Shown here: piece by piece, positions 11,826 to 22,822 of the stretch | How the letters are laid out: each line of letters begins with the position of its first letter | How positions within the stretch are numbered: the first letter of the stretch is position 1 | DNA from: Sipunculus nudus | Lineage: Eukaryota > Annelida > Sipuncula > Golfingiida > Sipunculidae | DNA: 64,000 bases | Direction of reading: 5' to 3' | Assembly (NCBI GenBank): GCA_026874595.1 | Contig: CM049309.1 | Location: forward strand, 70,162,926 to 70,226,925 | Position numbers and translations under genes: made by a program | The notes under the pieces: generated by a model | Databases searched by the model: none | What the model was told of the DNA's origin: nothing | What the model saw: the letters and a program-made list of their open reading frames with translations, nothing else

Positions 11826-12163
11826 TACCCAGTGGGCGGCCATTTTCTTCCCTCTGTTTCAGCTGGCGAGAGCAACATAAAACACACCATGACAACATTA
11901 CGATCCACACATCTGGCCGCTCAACGATATTGACACAATTCCAAAGTAGCCAATCTGCAGAGGAGATATCAGGGTTTTACGTCTGGGACAGCAACCTCTG
12001 TGGCCCGGCCTGAGGCCATAGGCTTCCTTGTAACCACGGACCCAGACTAGCAAAATAGGAGAGCACTGTCACGGGCCCCTAAAACGCAGCCCTTACAGTT
12101 CTGTCGCATCTTGGCTGGTGGCTGTAGACATCAGTATGGGTGACAGCCTACTCAAACCTGGAG
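11826..12163 (+). promoter_or_regulatory. Candidate promoter and first coding exon (weak)
   Basis: The segment is GC-richer than its surroundings. A GC box GGGCGG abuts CCATTTTC (11,834-11,847), a pairing typical of animal promoters with Sp1- and YY1-like sites. About 300 bp downstream an ATG at 12,136 sits in a good start context (A at -3, G at +4) and opens ten codons (MGDSLLKPGG) running into a donor-like GAG/GTAAAT at 12,163/12,164. No downstream exon was found in the window. Each signal alone is common by chance, so this is a hypothesis. The tiny peptide has no recognisable function. Confidence 0.2.
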
Positions 12164-13119
12164 GTAAATACAAAACAGTCCAGGCCAGCACTGAACTAAC
12201 CAGATACCAATTGTAACAGTGTCTTTTACAGGCTAGTTAACAGCCTACAACACATGTGGCTCATCATTACTGAATCTTTTCTGGGTAACCTTCTAGAATT
12301 GCGGATCAACATGCTAAACCGATGAGCATGACAAGCAACTAAGTGGGTATGTAGATGTTAGAAGGGAGACTACCCCCATACCGAGCGCTATTACTGTCAA
12401 TTACCCCTCTATAAATAGCCAAACAGGACACCAAGATGAATGGGGGGTGGTCAGCGTCAGCCACAGGCACCATATGTAAGTGTGTTATACCAGACCCCCT
12501 AACTGCCCAAACATTCAATTAGCTGTTAGGAAACACACCCACCCCAACACACTGGGAATCATCTCACCTACTTAGTCTAAACATAAACAGGGGGTCATTT
12601 AACATTCCCCATGCCCTAGTATATCACTCAATAACTTAATCTACTTCAATTTGACAAGGCAGAATTTCCTCTCTGCTTTGCATGAAAGCCTTCAAGCTGA
12701 AGTTGTTATACAGTTTTTATCTTGTGTCACACATCTCTGTTTTTAAAGGCTACAAAAGATGCTATATTTACTGAACACTCAATGAAATGAGAATATAGTT
12801 ACACATGCACACACACAATCACTTGCCCCTTTGCAGTACACTTGTGTACAGCTGTCGAGTATAAAAATAGTATGATGTGGAATACACTTTTTGTTTTCCC
12901 CCCTGACAGGAACAAAATGTCAGGAAAATGCCTCCAAGGCATACATAGCTGAAATTGTTATCCCCATTTTTCTAAATAGATTTTAAGTTTAAGCCACACA
13001 GCACCAAATTTTAGTTGTGTCGCATTTGTGTTCAGTCACTTATTTCGAAATTTTGCATCTGTATTATATGATGTACATGTACTGTTTCCTGATGTGGTCT
13101 ACCCGGAAGTATGCTAAAA
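12164..13119. other. Mixed-composition stretch, no gene seen
   Basis: 12,164-12,620 is relatively GC-rich and non-repetitive; 12,620-13,119 returns to AT-rich background. No tandem repeats, TIRs or convincing ORFs were found. Confidence 0.45.
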
Positions 13120-13298
13120 CAAGTAACCCATGGGTCATGACGCTCAGCTGACTGGGAAGAGATTTGCAAAAGGAAATTTTATCATCAGAATGGTAGTATA
13201 TACCCATTCATCTGAAGCATCAAACAGATTAACCAACAGGCAAAGATTTAGTCTGTATTTATATATCTCAAAAATAAAGAAAAAATAGGTAAACTTTA

Positions 13299-14490
13299 AA
13301 ACTAGAATACGGGAAGCCGACAAGTGACTATGTGTATCCGCCAAAATCAGAGTGGAACGGGTGAAGTGAGGCATGGATTGAGTGGCAAGGGGAAATAGAG
13401 TGAGGTCTGTTGCATATTAGCATGGATGTCTGCAGCCTAAATGTGTATGTAGGTTGTGCCACCTACCACAAATCCAGAAAGCTGTCCAAGTTGTATAAAA
13501 ATGCAAAATTTTAGGCAGAAAAGTCAAACCACTAAATGCATATGAGTGATTTTAGCCCACGGCAGCCAAACAGACAGATCCTGTGCAAAAATGGTTGCAG
13601 GTGGCCCCTCCAGTTTTGTGTATGATAAAGACCTATGTGAGATCTAAACACATGCAAAATTTTGGCCCAATTGGTCAAACGGTTCCAGAGATATAAGCTT
13701 GGATGTCATCAGTGTGCACCTGAATGTAGGTGGCGCCACCTGTCATAAAATTAAGAAAGCTATCCTGGATGTATACGCATGCCGAATTTCAGGTGAATTA
13801 GTCAATTAACTGCAGAGATATGAGTGATTTTAACCCAAGGCAGATAAACAGATGGACAACTGTGCAAACATGGTTACAGGTGGCACCACCATTTTTTGTG
13901 TAAGTTATAGAGCTATCCAAGGCCAAGGGCTACATTTGTATAAATTTTATTTGCTGATCGGTCAAACAGTTCTCGAGATATGAGCTTGGATGTCATCAGC
14001 GTGAACGTGAATGTAGGTGGCGCCACCTGTCATAAAATCAGGAAAGCTATCCAGGATGTATACACATGACGAATTTCAGGTGAATTAGTCAATTCACTGC
14101 AGATATATGAGTGATTTTAACCCAAGGAGATTAACAGATAGACACTGTGCAAACATGGTTATAGGTGGCGCAACCATTTTTGTGTATATTATAAAGCAAT
14201 CCAAGGGCTACATTTGTATAAATTTATTTCCTGATTGGTCAAACGGTTCCCGAGATATGAGGGTTTATGTGTGGAAACAGACATACAAATGGACGCTGGA
14301 TAGAGAGGATAGGTCAGAGGTCAACGCAAATTGGTTAGGCACCAGTTCACATGTGACCCAATAATTGGTGTAAGTTTGGGAAAAATCGGTCCATTTGTCT
14401 CAGAGAAGCTCTCTGGAAATGAACGTGTAGGCGGCGGAGGAACCCGGTCAAAAACATAGTATCCGCAAAACTTTGTTTTGGCAGATACAA
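13299..14490 (+). mobile_element. Helentron-like element with internal tandem repeats, copy 1
   Basis: Homology with the inverted copy at 26,148-27,980 begins at ACTAGAATACGGG (13,301-13,313). TGTATCCGCCAAAATCAGAG (13,336-13,355) lies about 37 bp inside that end. The other end is a hairpin: GTATCCGCAAAAC (14,459-14,471), TTT, then GTTTTGGCAGATAC (14,475-14,488), and homology stops there. One inverted repeat is subterminal and the other lies in a terminal hairpin; known Helentrons combine asymmetric inverted repeats with a 3' hairpin, so that class is inferred. Inside are units of about 287 bp that contain GGTGGCGCCACC at 13,729 and 14,016. No Rep/helicase ORF is present. A TIR element (MITE) with an extra flank is the alternative. 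Confidence 0.65.
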
Positions 14491-16430
14491 AATACAGGTG
14501 GCTCTCTACCAGTCTGCAGAAACTAATAAAAACACTTAATCGTCAATGTCTCCGCATTAGTTGTTCAGATACTTCAGCTTTTGTATCAAATTGTCCATTA
14601 TTCTGAGGGACACTTTGGAGTCCTATAGCTTGAAGGATATGGGTAACAGAGACCTAATTTCAAGTTTCCACAGGCACTTTTCTTGGGCCTCCTTGAAATT
14701 GAAGATTCTAGGTCCAGTTGTTGCTATTTGTACCCTGTTGACAGATAACCACATCTTTAAAGGTCTCAAAAAAAGAGAAAAAAACTCGTAAAAATTTGAA
14801 AAAATAGATGTGGCGCACCCAGTCTGCAGAAACTGATGGAACAGCTCATGATCAATATGTATGCCGAAAATCATGACCATCAGTGTTGTAGTTATTGAGA
14901 TACTGCAGTTTTTGTATCAAATTCTCCATAATTCTGGGGGGTATTTTGGAGCCATGCACCTTAAAGAATATGGGTAACAGAGACCTTATTTCAGGTTTCC
15001 ATGGAGACTTTTCATGGGTCTCCCTGTGTGTCAAGAATGAAGAATCTAGGTCCAGTTTTTATTATTTGTGCCCTGTTAACAGATGTTCATATCTTTAAAG
15101 GTCTCAAAAATAGAAAAAATTTCGTTAAAAAAAACCTGAACAAATACTGGTGGTGCCACCAGTCTGCAAAAGCTGATGAAACACTCCATGATCAATATCC
15201 ATGCAAACAATTATGGTGATCTCTGCATTAGCTGTTCAGATACTTCAGCTTTCGTATCAAATTTTCCATTATTCTGAGCTGTACTTTGGAGTGCCATAGC
15301 TCAAAGGATATGGGTAACAGAGACCTAATTCAGGTTTCCATGGAGACTTATCATGGGTCTCCCTGTGTGTCAAGAATGAAGATTCTAAGTCCATTCGTTA
15401 CGATTTGTTCCCTGTTGACACATAACTACATCCTTAAAGGGCTCAAAAATAGAGAAAGAAAAAAATTGTGAAAATTTGAAAAAATACAGGTGGCGCCAAC
15501 AGACTGCAGGAACTGATGGAACACCTCTTGATCAATATGTATGCCAAAAATCATGACCATTGGTGTTGTAGTTATTGAGATTGTAGTTTGTTTTTATCAA
15601 ATTTTCCATTATTCCAGGGGGTTATTGGGAGCCCCCCACAGCTCAAAGGATATGGGTAACAGAGACCTTATTTCAGGTTTCCATGGAGACTTTTCATGGA
15701 CCTCTCAGTGTGTCAAGAATGAAGATACTAGGTCCAGTCTTTATGATTTGTGCCCTGTTAACAGCTGTTCACATTTTTAAAGGTCTCAAAAATAGAGAAA
15801 ACGATTCGTAAAAATTGAAAATTACAGGTGGCGCCACCAGTGTGCAGAAACTGATGGAACATCTCATGATCAATACGTATGCCAAAAATCATGACCATCT
15901 GTGATGTAGTTAATGAGATATTGAAGTTTTTGTATGTAATTTTTGACTATTCTGGTGGGTACTTTGGGGCCCCATAGCTCAAAGGATATGGGTAACAGAG
16001 ACCTAATTTCTTGTTCCCCTGGAGACTTTTCATAGGTCTCTCAGTGTGTCAAGAATTAAGATTCTAGGTCCATTTGTTACGAATTGTGCCAAGTTAACAG
16101 ATGACAGCATCCTTAAAGGTCTCAAAAATAGAGAAAAAAACTGTAAAAAAAACGAAAAATTCAGGTGGCGCCACCAGTCTGCAGGAAGTGATGGAACATC
16201 TCATGATCAATATGTATTCCAAATATCATGACCATCAGTCAAGTAGTTAATGAGATATTGAAGTTTTTGTATGAAATTTTTTACTTTTCTGGGGTATTTT
16301 GGGGCCCCATAGCTCGAAGGATATCAGTAACAGAGACCTAATTTCTGGTTTCCAAGGAGATTTTTCATGGACCTCTCAGAATCCCAAGATACAAGGTTCT
16401 AAGTCCAGCGGTTACGATTTGTGCCTGGTT
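14491..16430. repeat. Tandem repeat, about 337-bp unit, six copies
   Basis: A phrase CAGGTGGCGCCACCAGTCTG, followed by CAGAAACTGATGGAACA, recurs in more or less diverged form near 14,497, 14,809, 15,147, 15,485, 15,825 and 16,162. Each unit then has CATGATCAATATGTATGCC, a TTTTGTATCAAATT phrase, GGATATGGGTAACAGAGACC and AAAGGTCTCAAAAATAGAG in the same order. Odd and even units differ slightly (GTTGTAGTTATTGAGAT against TTAGTTGTTCAGAT), hinting at an older two-unit period. Several 60-90-codon frames run over these units; stops and shifts show they are not coding. Confidence 0.85.
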
Positions 16431-16526
16431 AACGGACTGACAGATGGACAGACGGACAGACAGACGGACGACGGACAAAGAGTGATCGCTATAGCTCAGA
16501 TGACTTTCAGTCAGCTGAGCTAAAAA

Positions 16527-19204
16527 AGTATACAATTTTTTGTAACTCTCAAATGACAAAGGTTAATTTTAAACCCACTCTTTTCCAACAATGGTATTAA
16601 TCAAAATTGAGTTGTACCTCACCACAGGTGAAAATCACAGATGCACACACACATATGGCTATTTCTTGATCCTCATTCAACAAACCTAGCTAAGCACTTA
16701 AGTACTTAAGAGAAATGTTGAACATAGTTTTGCCATCAATGAACCAGGTGAGGCAAGTAAAAGGCTACTAGCGCAAGTAAATGCTAGATCTTACTTGCCA
16801 AACTGGGCAAATATGTTCAAAATTGAATGTGAAGCCCTGACAAGAGTCAGCTGACAGTTCTCTGGCTGTGAATCTCAGCATCTAACTCACACTAACACCT
16901 GTTAAGCAGGTTAATTTCCTGTTCTCTTGAAATTGAGAGGACCAGCTACGCACAAACAACACCTTGTGTATAAGCAGTTTTTGTTATATCTGTGCTCAGC
17001 TCAGTCAGCTGACACAGAATGTGTGGGAACAGTGCCTTCATGCCTGATAGGCTGTTTGATCTTCTGACATGAAGACAGAAATGTACACAACCCCTGCCCC
17101 CTTCAAAAGCCCTGCCCAGGAAATCCTGAATTGTGTCTTTTTATCACACCCCAAACGGAAGCTACTAATTATCCTTCCTTTTTTACATAGAAAAGATACA
17201 TACACTGACATGATTATGTTATGTACTCCTGTGAGTCATTCACAAATTCAAGCCAGTTACATATGTATTGAAGTACTAGTATACCCTGTAATATACCCCT
17301 TTATTTACCTTATACACACAGGCAAATTAAGTACCTTTTTACAGCCACCAGTGGAACCTCCATAAAGTACATGGTCACACTGAGGTTGTCTTTTAAGCAA
17401 AATCTGATTGAAGAGCCAAAAAGAATTGGGACCATGAAAAAGTCTTGTCTTAATTGTTTGTACACAACCCTCAGTTGGCTTTACTGACCATGAATATAAA
17501 CAAGTTTTTTAATCAACATAAGAGAGCCCATTTAAAGTTGGCAGTATATTAAAAACTGAGAGTTCTATTCCAAAAATTTACTGCAATTGACATTGAGGAA
17601 TAGGCTTGATTAACTAGAATGTAATACAAATATATTCCAAATTTTATGGCAAATTGCAATTAATTCAATATCTGAGCCCATTTTCATGTACTTTTAATCC
17701 AACTGATGGTGGTCAAATTCAGTGGTTTAATACATATAAATAAATAGAAAAGCTGTTGATTGACAACTGATGCCATCAATATTCAAACAATTATTTAACC
17801 ATCAAAATTGGGGTTAGAAACCAATTGATTGATATTGTGGCATCTGACCACAAGGCAAAGAAGAACCCACAAGGTTTCAGACAATTAATTTATAAAATCT
17901 CATATTACAGTAGGCCTAAAAACTGGCAAAAGTGCTTTATTTTGAAAGGATATCAAGTTTGAGGGAAGGACTACCAAAATTCAATGGGAAACCCATGAAG
18001 GAACAAACTCTAATTTAAAAATGCCTGGTAGGAGATGTGATTAAAGGTGGGAGAGGTTTTTCAATTATTCTTTGCACATTTACATAAATTAAAAACAAAA
18101 CAGCTGCTGTCATTAAGTCTGAAGACAGAAGACTGGTATCTAGGCAACATGATTCCAAACCATGGGTAACAATGAAGAAACCACAATGACAACATTGTTT
18201 CTATCCAGGACTCAGCTTTTAATATCAACAGACTTTTTCATTATTAGTTACACAATTTTCAAAGTACATTTTGACAATAACTGAAGTCTTGAGAAGCATG
18301 CTTCATTAGAAATATTTGATATGCTCTCCATATGGGACCATTTAAAGTGTTATATTCAATTAAACCCTTCCAAAGACCTTGTATTTAATAAGCTGAGTTA
18401 AGAAATGGTGTCTGAAAATTCCTGGCCTCATTAAAGAGGATTCCACTGCAATTCTTTTAATCTCCACCACAATTCTTTTTTTCCACCCTCATGAAATATT
18501 TTATGATATGAATGTATGATTTTCAACATTTTTGTCATATATTGATCCACTGAAATCTGTACAGGGGGCTGTAAATGTGGCATCCATCTGAAAACATCAA
18601 CCTTTAAGTTCCTACGCACTGTATTCATACAGTTTAATGTATCATGAAGATCAAATGGCCCATGGTCAATACACACTTATTTAGCTTACACCTTGGTTAA
18701 TTTCCTGTCAGGTCTCAGACCCCTATAACCTTCCTCCCATGGACCATTATTAAGTGCATGTTTCAGTCAAGAATGTTTGGGTCAAATCCTGCAAACCTAG
18801 ACAGTTGATCCAAATGAAATGAGGACAGTTTGGCCATAAATATGTTTTCAAGCGAGTGCATTCCTGTCAGGGATGTTCAACTAGAAATGTATTTACTGGT
18901 ATCATCTGTTTATAGATAACTCTACTTGGCTTATAGCCAATGTTTTAGCTAGACTTTTTTCAAGCTGTATATTCTTAAGATTTTTTTTTATCAAAATGTT
19001 TAGAATAATAACAGATGCATATTAAAAGCACAATTAGGATACAGATATATTTTATTCATGGATTTATCTTACACATAAGCTGGATATGGAACCAATTATT
19101 TATGTTGCCTGTGCAGCTCTGCTTAGTATTTTTACTTGGCCATATAAGTTCAAATTCCTGTAACTCAGCCAAAATTCATCAAACCCATACCATTTAAACA
19201 AACT
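16527..19204. other. AT-rich stretch, no gene seen
   Basis: Open frames at 17,069-17,365 (plus, 98 codons) and 18,431-18,676 (minus, 81 codons) have no recognisable domain. The DNA appears single-copy within the window, with no tandem arrays. 16,780-17,170 is somewhat GC-richer. Confidence 0.45.
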
Positions 19205-19790
19205 TGAGAGCTCATCTCTGGTATCATTACTGTGTAATATTGAACAATTTGGCTAAATGATTTCTGAGAAGATTTTCAAAGGTTTTCAAGCTTTTCCCCA
19301 TCAAATGTAAGTTGATGCAGGTGTTGTAACAAAGAGCTAAATCCCACAACATTTGATATGTGACTGATTTTTGTGTAAAATTTTGGGATGTTGCTCCTGC
19401 TATTCCTGAGAAATTATGAGTTAATGTAACGTTGACCTCTACAAAAAAAGTTGATGCTAGTGGCACCACTAATACCTCAATTTCAAAAGACTCATGTGAT
19501 CAACATTTCCAAAAAAATATGGTAATGATAGCTCCAGCCATTTTTGATATTGTAATTTTAGTATCCTTTTTTTTTGCCAAATGACATAGTTCAGCTTCCT
19601 GTAGCTTTTCCTCCTATATAATCTAGGTAAATGCAGATAGCAAAAATAATAAGCAAAATCCAATAGTTTTTTAGATGACTGATTTTGCATAAAATTTGGG
19701 GATGTTAGCTCCTGCTGTTTTTCAGATAGTATGGGTTAACGGACAACGGATGACGTCACACCATCACATAAGCCCACAGTTTCGCTAAAA
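19205..19790 (+). mobile_element. Decayed element with about 313-bp internal repeat
   Basis: TGTGACTGATTTTTGTGTAA, then GGGATGTTGCTCCTGCT (19,361-19,405) is repeated as GATGACTGATTTTGCATAAA, then GGGATGTTAGCTCCTGCT (19,673-19,720). Both run on to GAGTTAATGTAACG or GGGTTAACGGACAACG. The second copy leads into a tail, ACGGACAACGGATGACGTCA (19,739-19,758), then CACCATCACATAAGCCCA. A GGACAACGGA tail before a short conserved end is the style of the family A elements here. The left boundary is uncertain. Confidence 0.5.
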
Positions 19791-19889
19791 ACAATTGACT
19801 GTGCATGATGTTGAGTATGTGTACATCTTCTACAAAATCATGCAGAAGATGTTGATAACTTTGTCAGAATAAAAGAATTATTTTTTTAC

Positions 19890-20121
19890 CTTTCTCTTCA
19901 AGCTCACGGTTGATGTTGCGAATCACAGACGCAAACTGCGTTTGGCTGTATGTTAGACACTGCGTCATTGTTCTTGTATTGCTATCGGGTGGTCGGTAAG
20001 TTTTGACCTTCGGTTGTGTACCAGTACTGGTAACAAGTGGTTGTCTCCCCCCTGGAGATAACTGTATCCCCCTCTGCTCTAAGGTCTGCGTTGCGGCTGC
20101 CACGGTTAACCAGGGCCTCAT
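19890..20121 (-). CDS. Candidate protein-coding exon, unknown protein
   Basis: On the minus strand a frame of 77 codons (from ATG at 20,121) ends at a consensus donor, AAAG/GTAAAA (junction 19,890/19,889). The translation has mixed, soluble-protein composition unlike the AT-driven frames elsewhere: Pro/Thr/Gly-rich up to about residue 45 (LSPGGRQPLV, KVKTYRPPDS), then QFASVIRNINRELEEK at residues 62-77, a likely helix. The exon is GC-richer than its flanks, as exons often are. The frame is open upstream only to a stop at 20,167-20,169, so the exon starts between there and 20,121; no clear acceptor was found and the ATG context is weak. A TATATATA lies upstream on this strand near 20,308-20,316, so this could instead be a first exon. 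Family not recognised. Confidence 0.4.
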
Positions 20122-20169
20122 TGGCCTTGTGTATACCCGAACAAGAAAATGTATAGACTTTCACCGTCT

Positions 20170-22640
20170 AGTCCTTACTGCACAACGTTTCTTTGCAGTC
20201 CAGTCCCTGCAATTAAACTTCTTACCTTGTCCTTTTGATAAAATTACCATATGGTCCTATTGATAAAACTGTTACCACCTTGTCCTGTGGTACAGCCATT
20301 ACCAGGTATATATAACTTTTACCACTTTTTCCTTATGATTGGTTTTCATCATATATTAATTAATAATTGATTTATCATGTAGTTTTGAAAATGTTCCCTC
20401 CTTTGCATTCCAACTTTGTCTATTCCCTGTTATAAACATTAAAATATGCTGTGGTTCCTTTGAATAATGTTTATGAACTGAAGTCCATTTGATCAAACTT
20501 TAATCTGTTTTCCATTTGTGTTCTCTACAGCAAAATGCAAACAGAAATGAAGAACAATAAAATTCTATATTACAATATATTTAGAAGTAGCATATGCATT
20601 GAATGAATGTCATCTGAACTTTGTTCTGTAGTTCCTGCGATATTTATTTGTGAACACAGACTCTTCGACCATCAATTGATCAGCTCAGAATCAATGGACA
20701 CTTCTTTCCTGATAGAAACATGGCCTGGTGTGGTCTACCACAGGTATGTTTACTCACCATTTAAGGCTATGAGATTACTGTGTTAATATTTGTCCTGAAA
20801 TTATCTTCTATCCACTTGTTTCATTAGCATACATTATTTCTGTGGTCAAATCTTTGGGTGTAGGGTTTCCAATACAGTAAAACTCGACACTGACCAGTAT
20901 TAATTTAATATGCCTTATAACAAGTGTTGAAAGAATAAATCCCATGTGAATATGTAGCTGGTTGCTTGGTTACCACCGCTAAGTCCTGAAAGTGGTAAAT
21001 GCCAGTGTTTATTAGACTCTCTGAGAATCTTAATATTATTAAACTGAAAGTGGAAATTTCTTGTCCTTATCTCCGTGGGAGTCTCAAGTCCTAACAGTGG
21101 TAAAATTTTTGCTTATTTGTCACTGTTAAAGTCCAAAATCCTGAGAGTGGTGATTTATATTCTAGAAGAGTTTGGTATATACCTCCACAACATGTAATAC
21201 TGCAGCAATACTACAGGTCCACCCTTGAGAATAGCTTTCTCCTCTTGGTGTTCAAGATCAATTTTCCTCACAAGATGTTTGAGCACTGATCATGCTGTGT
21301 CAAGGTCACCTGGCTGGATATCAAAAGCTTGATACTATCCTTAAAATGCCTGATAAAACATTCCCCAAAAAATACCCTTTTTTCAAGAAATCACTATAAA
21401 TTTGTAAATCAGTAATGCATATGATATGCCTTTTGTCTGAAAGAAAAATTTGGTTATTTCTTGTAGTATACTCAGGTCTGGCCAGTTGCTGAAAATCTTT
21501 TTTTTTTTTTTTACCTGAACTTTCCTTTAATCTTCTTGAATGGAGATGAGTTCATATTTGAGTGTTGAGGGTTCCTGATACATACCATTTAAAAGCTTCA
21601 TCACAAACTTGGCACACAGAGTACCAAAATTCACTTCTGAAGTATTTGAAGATTGAACTGTAAAGGAATACCTCAATAGATGGCTGACAGGTCAACACAG
21701 GTCACATACCCATGTGGAAATTTAATATGAAGACTGGTCCCTGTTTATCTGAATCCAAAGAACCAAAATCCAGGAAAATTGTCCCTCAGCAAGACCCTGC
21801 TTGTTAGTATCTGCTGATCCAGCTCAAAGACAGCCAATCTGACCAGGTCTCATGGAATTCCTGACCCTAGAGAACGTACATCTCACCATGTTACCAGATG
21901 CCAGCTATACAGTAACAAGAAACAGTGCACAGTCACTCCTCTGATCACCTACCATAGCCATAAGACCGATGGTCAAACAGCTTGGGGAATATCTTTGGCA
22001 GGTCCACTGGTGGTCAAACATGTTGGTTCAGGTGTCAAATAGTATGCACATGTAAGGTACATTCCGGCTTCCAGCTTCCTCAGTGATGCAACAAGTTCTT
22101 CAGAATAAGTAGAAGGAATTACTATTTAATATATATAGTAGCAGATATATCTTCTTCTTACATGATGAGAAATGTTATTCAGGAAAAGTAATGGAGATTC
22201 TTTGATATGAAGTGGTATATATGAACATCAGATCCTTCACTGACTAATTGAATTCTTCAGAAGCTGTAGTAGTATTTAACCTTTAATGTTCAGTTGAAGA
22301 AAAATTCTCAGTGATAAGTCATGCCATTAACCTTACTCCTAGAAATGTCAGAGGTGAAGGAATTAATATACTAGATTAAAGCTTTGCTTTGTTGTATCAC
22401 ATGCCAATGTGAATATTTCAGCTCCTGGCAGACCCTGGCTGTGCTAGCTAGTCAACTCTGCTGTTCTGTGCCACCCAAATGCAGAGCAATTCAATCAAGT
22501 ACAAAAATAGTGGCGGCTGTCAACAGAACAATAGCTCCTTAAAGCCCTTTGACATACAGCCCTAGAAGATTATACACACTACTTAACTTAACTGGCATCT
22601 GTGGCTTCTGATGAGTAATTTCATTAAAAAATGCACTATT
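20170..22640. other. AT-rich stretch, no gene seen
   Basis: It contains a three-copy degenerate repeat at about 20,980-21,160 (AAGTCCTGAAAGTGGTAAAT, AAGTCCTAACAGTGGTAAAA, AAATCCTGAGAGTGGTGATT) and a T14 run near 21,499. If the two candidate exons on the minus strand belong together, this is their intron. I see no other exon. Confidence 0.45.
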
Positions 22641-22654
22641 TCCTCCAAACTCAC

Positions 22655-22822
22655 ACAGCCGTTTCCACAGTGATAACGGGGTTGTCCTGAGTGACCTCTA
22701 TTCCACGTGTGTCTCCATGGATGGTGTTGACAAGTGCTGAGATATCAACAGGCCTGCAGTTTCCTGAGTAGCTATCACAGGCTGGGCTGTATACTAAAGC
22801 AGGTTGCAGGGCTGGTTGTTTG
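22655..22822 (-). CDS. Candidate internal coding exon, unknown protein
   Basis: On the minus strand a 168-bp open segment lies between an acceptor-like ACACACAG (ending at 22,823) and a strong donor TGT/GTGAGT (junction 22,655/22,654). It has one spare base in front and two behind, so its length is a multiple of three and it could be skipped without a frame shift. The 55 full codons are protein-like: QPALVYSPACDSYSGNC, CRPVDISALVNTIHGD, EVTQDNPVITVETAV. The frame has no ATG; its upstream stop lies 20 bp before the acceptor. The pyrimidine tract is weak. GC content and complexity exceed the flanks. It is on the same strand as the exon at 19,890-20,121 and 2.5 kb upstream of it. I do not recognise the protein; an N-terminal region of a nuclear regulator is a guess only. 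Confidence 0.45.

Larger units (their letters stand above)
13120..16526 (+). mobile_element. Composite non-autonomous element, family A, copy 1
   Basis: The left end carries ACCCATGGGTCATGACGCTC followed by AGCTGACT (13,126-13,153). The right end carries CTATAGCTCAGATGACTTTC then AGTCAGCTGAGCTAA (16,489-16,523), preceded by a run of GACGGACAGAC units (about 16,439-16,480). GCTCAGCTGACT near the left end is the exact inverse of AGTCAGCTGAGC near the right end. The same two ends bound 45,757-48,425 with quite different internal DNA, which is why I call them element termini. The interior holds a nested Helentron-like element (13,299-14,490) and about six 337-bp tandem units. No transposase or other enzyme is encoded, so it would depend on proteins made elsewhere. 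Class is undecided. Confidence 0.65.

Noticed and set aside
20003-20263. 86-codon plus-strand ORF
   Set aside because: It is antisense to the better minus-strand exon candidate and its Cys/Val-rich translation has no start or splice support.
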